64,000 nt of DNA from assembly GCF_019649055.1 (NCBI RefSeq), contig NW_026570361.1, positions 62,001 through 126,000 on the forward strand, written 5' to 3'. The translations under genes were made by a program, and so were the position numbers. Shown in pieces: positions 11,095 to 22,085 of the stretch; the first letter of the stretch is position 1, and each line of letters begins with the position of its first letter. This DNA is from Paramacrobiotus metropolitanus. Its lineage: Eukaryota; Tardigrada; Eutardigrada; Parachela; Macrobiotidae. Below the pieces are notes generated by a model, which saw nothing but the letters and a program-made list of their open reading frames with translations, ran no database searches and was not told the origin of the DNA.

Positions 11095-12207
11095 TTACTG
11101 CTGCGGAACGTTTTTTGAAAGGGGCAACCTTTGAGCAGCACTGCGTGCGGCTTGCGGATGAGGACGGGCGTATGGACAGCTACCGCCGTATTGTGGTGTT
11201 CGACAAGCGGCAATACGTTTGAGTTCCGTTGCCAAATCCATCGTCCGGTAGTCAGCAAGGGACATGCGGTTGCGAGCCACTTTTTTCTTTGGTGAGCGCA
11301 TCACTAAATTCGCTGTCATTATGGGGCTCACCGATGACATAGGGCTTTGGGGTGCAGCTTGGCTAGGTTGCATACGGGGGTCTGCGCCACATAACCCGAG
11401 CGGCTCTGAAATGGCAGCTACTGCCATTGCTGAAGCATCTGGAAGTTCGGTAAAAGCGGCTGATTTATCCCGGCTGCCCACAAGGTCGACAAAAATTTCG
11501 CCGGGGCGCTGGGGCTTTTCAGGCGAAAACGGTACTGCTTGCTGTAGCGGAACAGAGAAATTCTCTGTTATTTTGCGCTGTGCCGATTGGCATGGTACAG
11601 GGAGAAAAGAGTTTTGCAACTCTTGTAGAAGTGCATTACTTCTGTCAGCGACTCCTTTAAAGAAACGCATTTCTTTCTCTAGCCGAACTGCAAGAGCCTT
11701 GTAGCGCTCTTTCTCGTCCCACAAATCAGTCCACTCTCTTTGGTGCTCCTCGGCCTGTTGAGCGACTGCTGACTCCATTTGACGGACGTGCTGCTTATAC
11801 CAATAACAGCCACTGCAAGCAACAGTGCTCACCTTTTGGGCACTGTCTGGCACATAGCGATCCCTGCAGGCTCCTTCCGTTTGTGGAACCGTAGTAGGGA
11901 GACATCCATAAAATAAAGGGTTGGGAAAACCCTTAGGATAGTCCGGAATATGTTGTGGAAATGGCCGAACTGCACCGGCCTCTTCGGGGACCGCGTGACG
12001 CCTCTGTTCCACGGAAATTGCGAGGGGATAATGGACGGGTGCTTCCTGCGGCCATCCATAGGCAGGACATGTGGCATATGCGGCTGAATGCCGCGAAATC
12101 GCGCCGGGAACCGACAGCAACTGTGTCGGCGTCGGCGACCCTAATTCGGCTGGGGCAGAACCACAGCCACCGTCAGGTTGGTACGGTGTTCTAACCAGGA
12201 GCGCCAT
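11095..12207 (-). CDS. Unrecognised 370-residue protein of the LTR element
   Basis: The only long frame of the element, in its presumed transcription direction. The ATG at 12207 lies immediately inside the 5' LTR and overlaps the primer-binding-site-like stretch. The N-terminal third is rich in Pro, Ala and Gly. A CSGCYWYKQ motif near residue 130 is followed by about 60 residues of charged heptad-like sequence (EEHQREWTDLWDEKERYKAL) likely to form a coiled coil. The C-terminal half has a basic patch (SPKKKVARNRMSLADYR). No RT, zinc knuckle or protease motif is visible. A Gag-like role (coiled-coil assembly, basic nucleic-acid contact) is an inference only. The frame is fully open despite the element being non-autonomous, which suggests selection or youth. 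Confidence 0.6.
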   Translation of the reverse strand: MALLVRTPYQPDGGCGSAPAELGSPTPTQLLSVPGAISRHSAAYATCPAYGWPQEAPVHYPLAISVEQRRHAVPEEAGAVRPFPQHIPDYPKGFPNPLFYGCLPTTVPQTEGACRDRYVPDSAQKVSTVACSGCYWYKQHVRQMESAVAQQAEEHQREWTDLWDEKERYKALAVRLEKEMRFFKGVADRSNALLQELQNSFLPVPCQSAQRKITENFSVPLQQAVPFSPEKPQRPGEIFVDLVGSRDKSAAFTELPDASAMAVAAISEPLGLCGADPRMQPSQAAPQSPMSSVSPIMTANLVMRSPKKKVARNRMSLADYRTMDLATELKRIAACRTPQYGGSCPYARPHPQAARSAAQRLPLSKNVPQQ

Positions 12208-12208
12208 T

Positions 12209-12430
12209 TGTCATAGGTAGTGCTACCTATTTCCTATAATCTCCAACATGGGGAAACATGGGGTGTCCCTAAATAATAGCTTTTATTCATAAAAGGGGGT
12301 AAATGGGAGAAAATACATAAAAATGGATAATTCAAGATCAGAGACACTGATATTCCAGTCGGAAATCCATTAACAGGGCCATTTCTATAGCTAATCGCCA
12401 TCATGGGCGGTTATAGGCTACACCGTGACA
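12209..12430 (-). repeat. LTR (5' in element orientation)
   Basis: 222-bp partner of the repeat at 10459, followed on the plus strand by the duplicated host bases CCAG. Confidence 0.85.
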
Positions 12431-14558
12431 CCAGTCGGTTCCTGCGTCATGCATCCATGCCGCATCGTCAAACGCCTGCCGGTATGGGCCAAGAACCGCA
12501 GTTTAATTGCAAGGAAAAACGGCCTCAAATACATGAAACACGTGGTGCGATTCAAGCAGGCGAACCGGTTGAGAGATGTGGATTTCTTGCCTATTTTTTG
12601 GCTCATACTTGCCGGGCCGAATTTTGTAAGAGCGATATAAGGTGTGACGGCAATATTCAGAGATCACAGATATCAGAGACAGTGGACAGCACTAGTTTCC
12701 AGTGTCAGTGTGGAAGGACGCGCATCGACTTTGACATCGGCTGTCGGGCGTTTGTGCGCGTGGCAGGTGACCGAGTAACGGTTATTTGTGCTGAAATTCA
12801 CGGCGACGCTGCCGGGCGACGGATGTTCTGGGATGCGGATGCCGTGCGGAGAGCTTGTCGAAATTATTTGGCGGCGCAACCGTCCTGTGGAGGATTCGAT
12901 GGGGATTGTGGAGTGGTGGCTTTCAAACACGGTAAGCAGGGCATGTCGGGTATCATTTATTTCTTCAACAAGATTAGTGGATTTCTAGTCTGATTGCTTG
13001 CTGTTTAGCACAGCATTAACTGAACTTTTTGCAGACGTCGAAATGCTCATCGCGCATTTGCCGGCGCCGATAGTGGCAACTGTTTTGCTTAATATGGATT
13101 GGAGTACTCAGTTTTCTATGGGCCGGTACGTTTTACACTGTGGTACTCGTGAAAGCTGTGTTTTGTACCCTGCTACCCGTATCATTACTTCAATATTCTT
13201 CGCATTTCGGACCTTTTCACAATATGGATTCGCATACCAGACACCAGAGGCACGGTATTCACCGTGTTGTTCTAGTTCCATAAGGCACAACATTTCAAAA
13301 ATTAATCCCGTGATAAAATTAATAGTGCTTGTATACAAGTGCGACTTGCAGCTTGCAGACGAAATTAACATAAAATTCTTGAGTTTTCTTATATGGAACA
13401 ACCTGTCCCTGGTGTCCGGTACCCAAATCCGTACTGTGAAAATGTCCGGAATGTGATTAACTGAAAAGTACCATTCTGTCAATCCTGTCATGCGAATATA
13501 CTGCCGTTACTAAACCGTGCCATAGGGCAATAAAGTCACCGGAAGGAAGCATTATTTTCCAGGAAATTACGTTTAACACTGAATGTGCTGTTGTTTTGTG
13601 TCACGGTGTGCCCACTGTGGCGCCTGATTCTGCGGGAGCACGGCGCCAAGCGGCACATTGTTTTCGATATTGGTCGCATCGACGTTAGCCGCCCGTGGAG
13701 GGAGGCCTTGCCCGCCGAAGAACCGAACCACCTCGGCGTGTACAAAATGTTCGCCACGCTCAATGCGAACATAACGAACAAGACGCGATCGGTGGCGCTG
13801 ATTGACCAGGGAAGGTACTTTGATTGGAACTACTTCCGCAGCAAACTGCTGCTGCTCAGAGACATCCTGCCAGCAAAACACCTCCGCCTCCCACTGCTCA
13901 TTGCCAAGAACTGCTATGATTCCGTGGAGGATCCGAGCGATTCATTTCTGCGTCTTCACTGCAATTACACGACGTGGGAGAACTACAAGTGCTTAGTGCG
14001 GTATAGTAGCACGGCTTATGAGCGTGTGCCAGCAACTAGTGCTGCTGAACTACACGGCATCCAACCGGAACGGTGACAAGTCATTGGTAAACATGTTCTA
14101 TGTGACGGATAGTTTCCCGTGGCCAGAAAGCGACGAAGCGATTGCACGCGGTGATTCTGATGGGAAGCTGGACGTCGTTGTTCCTTGCCTGGACTTCTGC
14201 CGGAAGGAAAGAGCCGCCGAACACTGCCGACGCTTTCTAGCCGCCGTCAGTGCCCACTGCCCGCCGGTTAGTCAGCGAGTGCGCGACAAGGTCACGGCGG
14301 TGCACGCGCTCTGGGAACGCACTCTGGATTATCCCGACGAGTGGGTCGGCATTCGCCGTTTCCTTCAACTGTGAGTTATTAGATACAAACATCCTCTAGG
14401 TAGAAAATTAGCACTTTTGGTGAGGTTTTCTAATGTTCGGCAGGTTCAGCGATCCTGAGCAGACGCAGCACTGGGAGGGAAAGGATTTAAGGGAACTGGA
14501 CGTCGCCACGCTGAGCAGCTTGTCCGTACATCTTCTGCGCGGGCATTACAGAGACTAA

Positions 14559-15336
14559 ATAGAATTTTCTTCAATGCTGACGAATACATATTTTACTTTT
14601 ACTGATTTTTAACTAGCTTTGATATGCTTGACATTATTGTTTCTGTTTATCTGAAAGTATGCAGTAAATAGTGGTTCGTCTCCATGTTCTGTTGTTTTGG
14701 ATTAAGTATCGTATTTTTAATGTTTTTAATCCGTCAACTACTGGATGCTGAGACTTTTGGTATACCACTCACAGTTCAAACTTTTTAAATTTGATTTCGC
14801 TCATAACTTCTTAACTGGGTGTGGCGCGCACAAGCGGTTTTATGTCAGTTTATACACATCTTCTGGCAGCAGAATATCATAAAACAACGAAGCGCACCCT
14901 CCGGCTTCTTGTATTTTTATGCCGCTTTCGTACACAGCTCAAAAATTAACATGAACGTCAGATTACCAGCGGCAGCATACATTGATTTTGAAAAATATTA
15001 AGTGGAAACAACTAGTGTTTATTAGAGTAGAATGTCGGATTTGAGCAAACCAGCAGCAACAATAAACGACTGTTGTCATGTACTACGAAGTACGAGCAGC
15101 AGAGCGCACAGCATAGCATAGCTCGTAATATAGGTAATAATTATACAGCATAGCGCGGCGGTGCAAGGAAAATAATGAAATGAAATCAAACGATCATAAC
15201 ACGCACGAATTTCGTCGTTTAAATGGTTTTTAAATCAGAAAGAAAATTAAAGCGTAACTTCAATGCGTAACCGCTACATATTTTTTCATTAGAGACGCTG
15301 AATTTTTGGGCCACCTCATAACTGAACTTGAACATT
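14559..15336. other. Spacer after copy C; start of duplicated segment
   Basis: No gene seen. From about 15030 the sequence is similar to 57270 onward (TTAGAGTAGAATGTCG at both), marking one end of a segmental duplication shared with 57.3-61 kb. Confidence 0.5.
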
Positions 15337-18300
15337 TCAAAGGCTGTCGTGACCAGTCGACTGGGACACGGCAATTGAGGCATCCGTCGACTGGATGGAA
15401 TCGTCACTGTCTGGCTCCACGGGACCAAGACCCTCGCGCAGTAATATTTGTCGGCGTATTTCTGCGCGGCGATCAGCCAGCCACATCTAATAAAATGTCT
15501 TCCTTTCCTTATTCAAAGCACAACATTCAGTAGCATCGAATTACCCGTATTTCGGCTTCTTGTAAGTTCAACTTTTCGGCCACCTTCTCTCTTGTGAAGA
15601 CATCGGGATATCGTGTTTTATTGAATTCTATTTGACAAGCAAAAAATACACGCTATAATATTATACACAACAGCGGCGTATAAGACGGTCCGAGACTGAC
15701 CTTTCTCAAGTTCCGCGACCTGTTCGTCTGTGAATGAGATGCGTTGACGCTTAGTTCTGCGTTTGAGTTTTTCAACAAACCGGGCTTGGGCATCGGTTTT
15801 GTCCGTGGAACTGTTACTATCCGATGGCGTGTCCGGTTGATCGCCTGACGGCGTCGTTTCTTCTAAAACAAGAGCAGATTAGAGTTTGAGCAGTTTCACT
15901 GAAAATGAAGACTGGCAAACCTTTTTTCCACAGCCAGACGGTTCCAGCGATGCAAGCAAATATCGCCATGATATGCAGCGGCAGGTCGGCGCGTTCGGGA
16001 AAGAGAAACGGCCAGATCGTCAGCGCAGCATAACACCAGGCCATGCTCAGGATAAATAAGCCAGTGAGAATGTAATGCATATTGGTTAGCGGCGTGGTTT
16101 CCCATTCGGTTAACGGTTGGCGCACCACCTCGGGATCCCTCGGCCGCGTGCGCTTGGCGGTGCAAAAACGCCAGCAACAGTAACCGCATAAGCACAGTAT
16201 GATGACAATGGTCATCAGCGGCAGTCCAAAATAAGCGATGGCAGCGAAGGGCGCCGAGATGGCGTAGCCCAGCCAGCCGACAGCCAGTGCGCCGAGGGAG
16301 AGATCGGGGGTTCCATCCGGAAAGAAGGCTTCGTATGTTGTATTGTCGAAGTACGGGCGCAGATCCATCCAGTAAGACATGCAGGCGGTGATTCTGTGCA
16401 GCACCTGCAACACCCCCATTTAGCGTAAAGTGACACAACAGAACTCCCGCACAATTTTTCCCGTTTTGGTGGGATGAGAAAAGAGATGCTTTGTTTAATA
16501 CAAATTTTCCCAGCATGCGCTTCTCTGTTCGAACCCGCTTTTTGCGAATTATGCCAAAGGCATTTGCTCCCATTGCACACCGTTTCTGTACTATTTATAT
16601 GTATAATAATGTATTGCCAAATTAAATGAGTGCCAATTTTATTCTAATAATTGTAAATCCGTAAAGTAAATTCATAGACTCCCGACAAACAAATCAAGAA
16701 CGATTTCGTTCAGAATATAACAATCTAGAACGAGTGAATACGTACCACGATTTGCGTTTCATTTCCCGCACTCTCTGTCCCGTTAACCCCTTCTTCTCCG
16801 CACGTCCAACCACCAGAAAGTGCCGGCACACACGATAGCACAACCTGCAGGAAAACGAAGAGGAGGTTGTGGGGATAGTTGAGATGGAGAAACAGTCCCA
16901 GCACGATAAATCCAGGGGTGAACACCAATCGTCGCCAAACGACCGCCCTAATGACCACAGCCGCTTTTTGGGTTTCCCTTCGGTTCTCTACTTTTCGGTC
17001 TTTGCTGTAAAGAAAGTTAACGTTAACTATTATATTTCCCCAATCGTTACAGTTGTTGTTCAGGATGCTGGCTAATAGACTGGAACAGTGTGCGTTAATA
17101 GCTAATAAACTGCTTTCCTGCAGACGGAGTCTAATGCGACCAGTTTGCCCATTTTTGCTGCTTAAGTATTTGTGTGATGCTTTTTTGGCACACAATTAAT
17201 TTGTCCGCTAATGAAGAAAAATTTTGTTTAAAGTGTAGAAAATGAAATACTGGCAAAAGTAAAACAGTTCATTCTTTCGGTTAATTGTAGACAACAAAAT
17301 TAATCAAATTTCGTGTAACTTACAGAAATGGTCGAAAGAAAAGCCCGATTCGCGATGGAATTCTCACCAGCCCCGCGAGATTCATCGAGCAGAACCCCGC
17401 CCACCCGCCGACCACGACACAGCTGGCCGGCAGAACGCCGGCATCCCCGGCAACCGCCCGCGCTACCCAGATGGCTAGATTCAGTGTCAGAACAGGCGGG
17501 ACAAGCAAGGACGCAATGTACGCAGCGGTGGCAACGGCGACTAGGATCCAGCGGCGACGTGTATGGCAGCGGGTGGCGGTGAGGAAGGCCGGTGGTGTAT
17601 CGTGGATGGCCCAGGTGGGCGTGTTCACCAGTAGACTCCACGGAAGGAGGATGCACAGCGCCACTGTGGGCACGACACAGATCAGCAGGAGAAACACAGG
17701 AGCGATGAGATCGAAGCCCAGGACGGGATTCTTGGTGAGGTCGACGGAGGTGTCGCAGAGGATGTCGAGAAAGGGAAACCACGGCTCCGAGGTGCGCAGC
17801 CAGAAGCACCGGTAGAAATTGCCCTGAAAAAATCACGATGTCTTTATTTATTCTGCAGCAATAACAAATAAGTCCATATCGGTTAAACTGTAACAAAACT
17901 AACGGTAACAAAAATTAGAAAATAAAATACAAAAAGCTATTCTTCTGAGCTTATACTTCTATATACTATGCTTCTTCTTCTAATACAAAAAGCTATACTT
18001 CTATAAAATACAAAAGAAGTAATTCTGAGAATGCAGTGATATGCAAGTCATAAAAATGGTTCAAATATTTGATTATATTTCTACTGAAGGATATGGTGGT
18101 TTTGTAGTGGTTGGGACATACAGGTTAGTTTTAGGTATGTCCTTAAACTCAAAGCTCCTTTTATTTTCCTTATAAAATTGTTCCAAAAATTAACAATTTA
18201 TCTGCAATTAAATCGCAGTAAATAACTTAATTTTTATCTTACTTTTTAGTTCTAATTTAGTCATTCAATTAGCTTTATTTTTTCAAAATTTGTAGGATAT

Positions 18301-18801
18301 GGGATTTGTTCGGATTATCACATCCCAGAGTATGTAGTTAATAAACCGATTTTGTACAGAAATAGATCACCGTAATTTACAATTGTTCTGGTTTCGCTAA
18401 TGGTATTCGTATAATGGTATTCGTATAATGCAAAATATGGCCAAACTTGGCTTCAACAATAAAAATAGCGATTTTTTCAACAAAATATTAGAAAGGCTTA
18501 CCTGCTGGAGATCGCTCCAAATTACTGAATCCAGTACATCCATCTCCGCCCGGATATCCGTGCGGGCTTCGCGTAGAGCGGGAAACGCCAATCGCATCAG
18601 GAACCGCGACAAATCCGTGCACAGTATCAGGGCCATAATGCTTTCGCACAGCATCTCGGCGTAGCGCCAGTTTTTCTGGCGCAAAAATGACTGCGACATG
18701 GTGCCGATCGCGACTGCCCGTGCTCGAAACGGAAGTTTTAGTTGACAATCGCCTGCCCGTAGAAAATCAAAAATTCCTTGACAAAATGGAGTAGCGTGCA
18801 T
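15337..18801 (-). CDS. Multi-pass membrane protein with C-terminal Paired-like homeodomain (seven exons)
   Basis: Exons: 18502..18801, 17324..17823, 16746..17004, 15921..16404, 15701..15862, 15545..15627 and 15337..15486. All junctions are GT-AG, all phases agree, and the total is 1938 nt (645 residues). Exons 2-4 encode about eight to ten hydrophobic segments (for example LIAPVFLLLICVVPTVALCI and LPLMTIVIILCLCGYCCW), with glycosylation sequons NGT, NET and NTT between them. Exons 5-7 encode a homeodomain: RQRISFTDEQVAELEK, then FNKTRYPDVFTREKVAEKLN, then MWLADRRAEIRRQ. Trp48, Phe8, Leu16, Phe20, Tyr25 and Arg53 are kept, but Phe49 is Leu, the near-invariant Asn51 is Asp and Lys55 is Glu. DNA binding is therefore doubtful. 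The function of the membrane part is unknown to me. Two fused gene predictions remain possible, but exon 5 has no start codon of its own. Confidence 0.7.
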
Positions 18802-19651
18802 TTACATAATAAAAACGAACGGCGAAAAATAGTGCAGTTCAGCTGAGCCTGCCTATCCTTTCTTTCAGTAGCTTGAGACAAAGGCCTCAAGCAGAGAGCG
18901 ACCGTTGCTCAACGGTATAGAGCAGAATACAGATGCACAGGAGAAGGGAGGTCTGCCCTGGATATTTTGTCTGCCCTGACACAGGGCAGACAAAATCCTT
19001 CCTGCTGCCTGCTCGTGGTCGTTCCTTCGCATGTGCAGTTTTTCGCAAGAGGAAAGAGGCAGACTTCCCTCACCGACGCATAACACAGTTTCTCTGCGGC
19101 GTGATATTAACCGGTGCCGTTCGGTTGCTTATCGGAAGTTCGAAATTACTCACAATACAGCACCGGTATGCATCTGTAGATCTGCATCTGTAGCGTCTCG
19201 TCTGCCGTTCACTGTGAACCACGGAAAAATTCCACACAGACCGGGAAAAGGCTGCCAATCTGTCTTCCAGCTGGACTGCGGCTGGTATACGGGCCACGGG
19301 GCACGGTCGTTGTATCATGAGTTAATTTTAGCTATGATAATTATGTACTTATGTTTGCACTGGTTCCGTTATTTCTATCTGTACAACCTGGCTGTTGCTG
19401 TTTGCTTAGCGGCAGATACTTCGTTGCGAAGATAAAAAAACATCATTAACAGCTTTCTCTATGGACCATAAGTGTCTGCGGATCAAGCTTTCACCAGAGC
19501 CGTATTCTGTTCCGATGCCATGGGAGACGTTCATAACCTTTAAGAGTGCACAGGCCATCCTACAGCCTACTCTATGTAACAGCCAAGATAAAGGAAGAGC
19601 GTTTGACACTTTTTTCTCTATACAGTAACACAGCTACCACCCTGACTGTTT
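18802..19651. other. Upstream region of the membrane-homeodomain gene; duplicated at 59.55-60.25 kb
   Basis: No defensible exon. Long stretches are similar to 59550-60250 on the same strand, so this is the upstream part of the duplicated segment. The promoter of the gene starting at 18801 should lie here. Confidence 0.45.
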
Positions 19652-20584
19652 TGACGTGATAGAAATACCTTACACAACCTAAGTGGGTACTATCTCTACT
19701 TGTCCGACCACGTCCAATCGGATAGAGCGACTCTTTCTCAAACTGCTACGGAAGATGGTAGAAGATTACGTTGATCTGGTATGAAGTAGGAAAGAAAAAG
19801 AAGAAGAGGTCCGGGCCCTGCAAACACGAGAAATACACACACGACGGAGAAGTATACGTTACCTGTCCGACGCTAGATGTTAGCAGAAGCGATAAGAGAA
19901 ATATCCATCAACCTGGCGATACAGGGCATGAAGATGATGAAGAGACCGAAAGGTCATGGGAAACAAGTGGGATCAAGTGGGTAGCATGTTACGCCACGAG
20001 ATTATCCGAAGATGATAATGCACGTCGACGAGATCGAGGAATGACCCCTGACAATAGGTGAAAGGTCACCCAGAGGTCAGTTTGAACAGCCTCACTTGGA
20101 AAGAGAAGACCAAAGCAAAAGCCTGAAGTTAATCAGATCAAGTACAAGCCTCTACTTTTGTTGGGATTCCAACTCTTGACATTTGTGTGGGCGACGAGCG
20201 CCTTATATAGCCCTGGGCACTCGCAAGTGCGGCTCTTCGTACGCGCAGGTACGGGTCTGAGAACAATAGAGATCTAAACACTAGCCAATAAGAGACATCT
20301 GAGGACACGTGGACTAATCACACCGCTGCATCACTACACGTGGACTAATAAGAACAAGAGGTCAGCTAGTACACTAGAACAATAGGTTGAGCTACGTCAT
20401 CGAAGCGCGGTCACGTCGAAGTGGCAAGTCGCGGTCAAAGTTCTCTGCTGGAGATTTCTAAGAAGTCGATACTCGGAGTCGCGGTCATGACTCGCGTAGA
20501 AGCTGTAGTAAGGAGTAAGCCTAAGCCTTGGGGCAATAGTAGAGTAGTACGATGTGGACGGGGCTGGTACGCCCGTACACGTCA
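19652..20584. mobile_element. Solo LTR candidate (933 bp)
   Basis: Compared with the duplicate copy near 60315, this stretch is an insertion. It begins TGACG and ends CGTCA (TG...CA with inverted ends) and is flanked by GTTT on both sides (19648-19651, 20585-20588). It carries a TATATAG box near 20203 and no coding frame. These are the features of an LTR left after recombination between two LTRs. No matching second LTR or internal region is in the window. Confidence 0.5.
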
Positions 20585-20887
20585 GTTTTACAACAGCGAG
20601 ACTAAATTAATAAAAGTCGAGGCCAGCAATGATCATCAGTATGTTGCACGTAACGTAATATAATTTCCATTTCCATTTTGCACAAATATTATTCGAGAAT
20701 TATAAAATTCTCAATAATAAAATGCGGACACGTTAAACCTTAACCTCAACTTAAACTCAATCGAAATAATATTAGGTTAAGACGCTAAAAATCATTCAAA
20801 ATATCGTTCTACCCGCGGTTTAAAAGTAAAAGTTATCGTACTTAATACGACGAAGACATTATACATACATGTATTAAGAGGTTTACT

Positions 20888-21838
20888 TCAATCCTTGTAA
20901 TACGCGTCGATTGCGGCAAATACTAGTTTTGTTCGAACACAGCAGATTCAGCTGTCGCAAGTCGACAGCATTCCAGCGCTGCGGACTGCCGGCGGGACGA
21001 ACGCCGCTGAACCTACGCAACAACAATTTCGCACTGAAACCAAGCTGGTTATTGTAACAACAGCCTATCTGGCTGCTGTTCTAGTGGGTTGGTTAATCCA
21101 CCTTACCACGATCTGTTGGCTGTAAGAAGGAAAGGTGGTACGACCGGCAACGATGCTGGCCGAGGACGCTCTTACTGATGTAACACGATTACACAGGTGT
21201 CTCCGATTGGGATGACGCTAGTTCATCCCAAGCTGTCAAACGCAATAACGTAACTCAAGGCATGTTTAATGACAAGGTGTTCAAGAAACGGAGCAAGGTT
21301 AAGGGCATGAAGTTGATCAAGTTGATGGTGCAAGCTGTAGCAAGCTGAGAACAAGACTAAATTCTCTAGAAATTGAGAAGTAGAAATAGCCGGTAAAGTG
21401 GACAGAATTCATAACGCGATGGAATGAATCATAACTGGGTGGTCTTATCGTTCGTACAAATACTATCGCTACATTATATTGTTGGGCGTTGCCCCACTCG
21501 CATCTGAAGAAAACTGCGAATCCCCGCCCACTGCTCAGGACAGGGCTGCGCCTGCACTCAGCGCGCATGCACTGCCGTGACCTTTTCCAACACCAGCGGC
21601 GTGAGGGCCGGGCAACTGTCGTTGGAAGCATGTATAAAAGGTCGACAGTGCTCCACTGCTGTGTTCGGTGCGCCGGAAGCGCACAAACGGAATATCCACT
21701 TCTAAGCGCCCTTCACCGCGTTCCCGCATAAACACATCCACGCTTTCCGCGTCCGTCAGCCCGGCAAATGTGGAATAACAGGACTCATGAGCAACAAGGA
21801 CCTGTCGCCGGTAACGTTGGATGCGGTGTAGTCGATCT
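20888..21838 (-). pseudogene. F-box family relic in duplicated segment 1
   Basis: Exon 4 lies at 20888..21012 (PAGSPQRWNAVDLRQLNLLC) and is one base longer than the same exon at 60615, which breaks the end of the frame. Part of exon 3 (about 21502-21838) shows NYTASNVTGDRSLL and IPFVRFRRTEH in different frames. The exon-3 donor is GC rather than GT (21500-21501). About 490 bp of unrelated sequence separates the two exon pieces. No F-box or N-terminal exons remain. Confidence 0.65.
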
Positions 21839-22085
21839 GCATTATCCATTTTAAGCACGTTCTGTGTGACAGCCGTTTCTAACTTGCCAATATTTTGTGC
21901 CGTTCGTTCATCATTGTACAACAGCCGCTGCGGGATACAACAGTTCAGATGCATACCGTATCATTGCGGGGTTCGCAAGGAATGGAGAAATAAATCCATG
22001 AGGCAATACCCATCCTAAAAAATGCGAGTTTACGTTTTCGGTAGAGTAAATTTAATACAGTTTATGTTATTTATTATTATTAAAA

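Larger units (their letters stand above)
10459..12430 (-). mobile_element. Non-autonomous LTR retroelement inserted in copy C
   Basis: Two 222-bp direct repeats (10459..10680, 12209..12430) bound a 1528-bp interior. Each repeat begins TGTCA and ends TGACA, and the host sequence CCAG flanks both sides as a 4-bp target duplication. Orientation is minus. A TGG-initiated primer-binding-site-like stretch lies two bases inside the right LTR (12206 leftward), a purine tract (GGGAGGAGGGGCA in minus-strand sense) abuts the left LTR, and AATAAA is read in the minus LTR. No reverse transcriptase, protease or integrase is encoded, so it must borrow them. The LTRs differ at about two positions, so insertion is recent. 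Confidence 0.85.
10116..14558 (+). pseudogene. F-box family gene, copy C (split by LTR element; several lesions)
   Basis: Host exons: 10116..10458 plus 12431..12931 (exon 1, interrupted), 13035..13125, 13605..14370 and 14444..14558. Family motifs are clear: INYGNTVIVQRDTGQWWLGY, the F-box LPAPIVATVLLNMDWSTQF plus VCPLWRLIL, and the end LRELDVATLSSLSVHLLRG. Lesions: an LTR element inserted after 10458 with CCAG duplicated; a T-run one base short near 12592 (compare 37050 in copy G), shifting the frame; the exon-3 acceptor changed from CAG to CAC at 13602-13604; and a 7-base insertion near 13990 that shifts exon 3. This is a definite pseudogene. Confidence 0.85.

Noticed and set aside
11264-11704. 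146-codon plus-strand frame in the LTR element
   Set aside because: Antisense shadow of the 370-codon element ORF; the element's primer site, purine tract and AATAAA all point to the minus strand.
15896-16573. Long minus-strand frame of 225 codons over membrane exon 4
   Set aside because: Different phase from the membrane exons, His/Arg-rich and shadow-like; the overlapping frame has consistent splice phases and membrane helices.
17300-17911. 203-codon minus-strand frame starting at 17911
   Set aside because: Out-of-phase shadow of exon 2 of the membrane-homeodomain gene.
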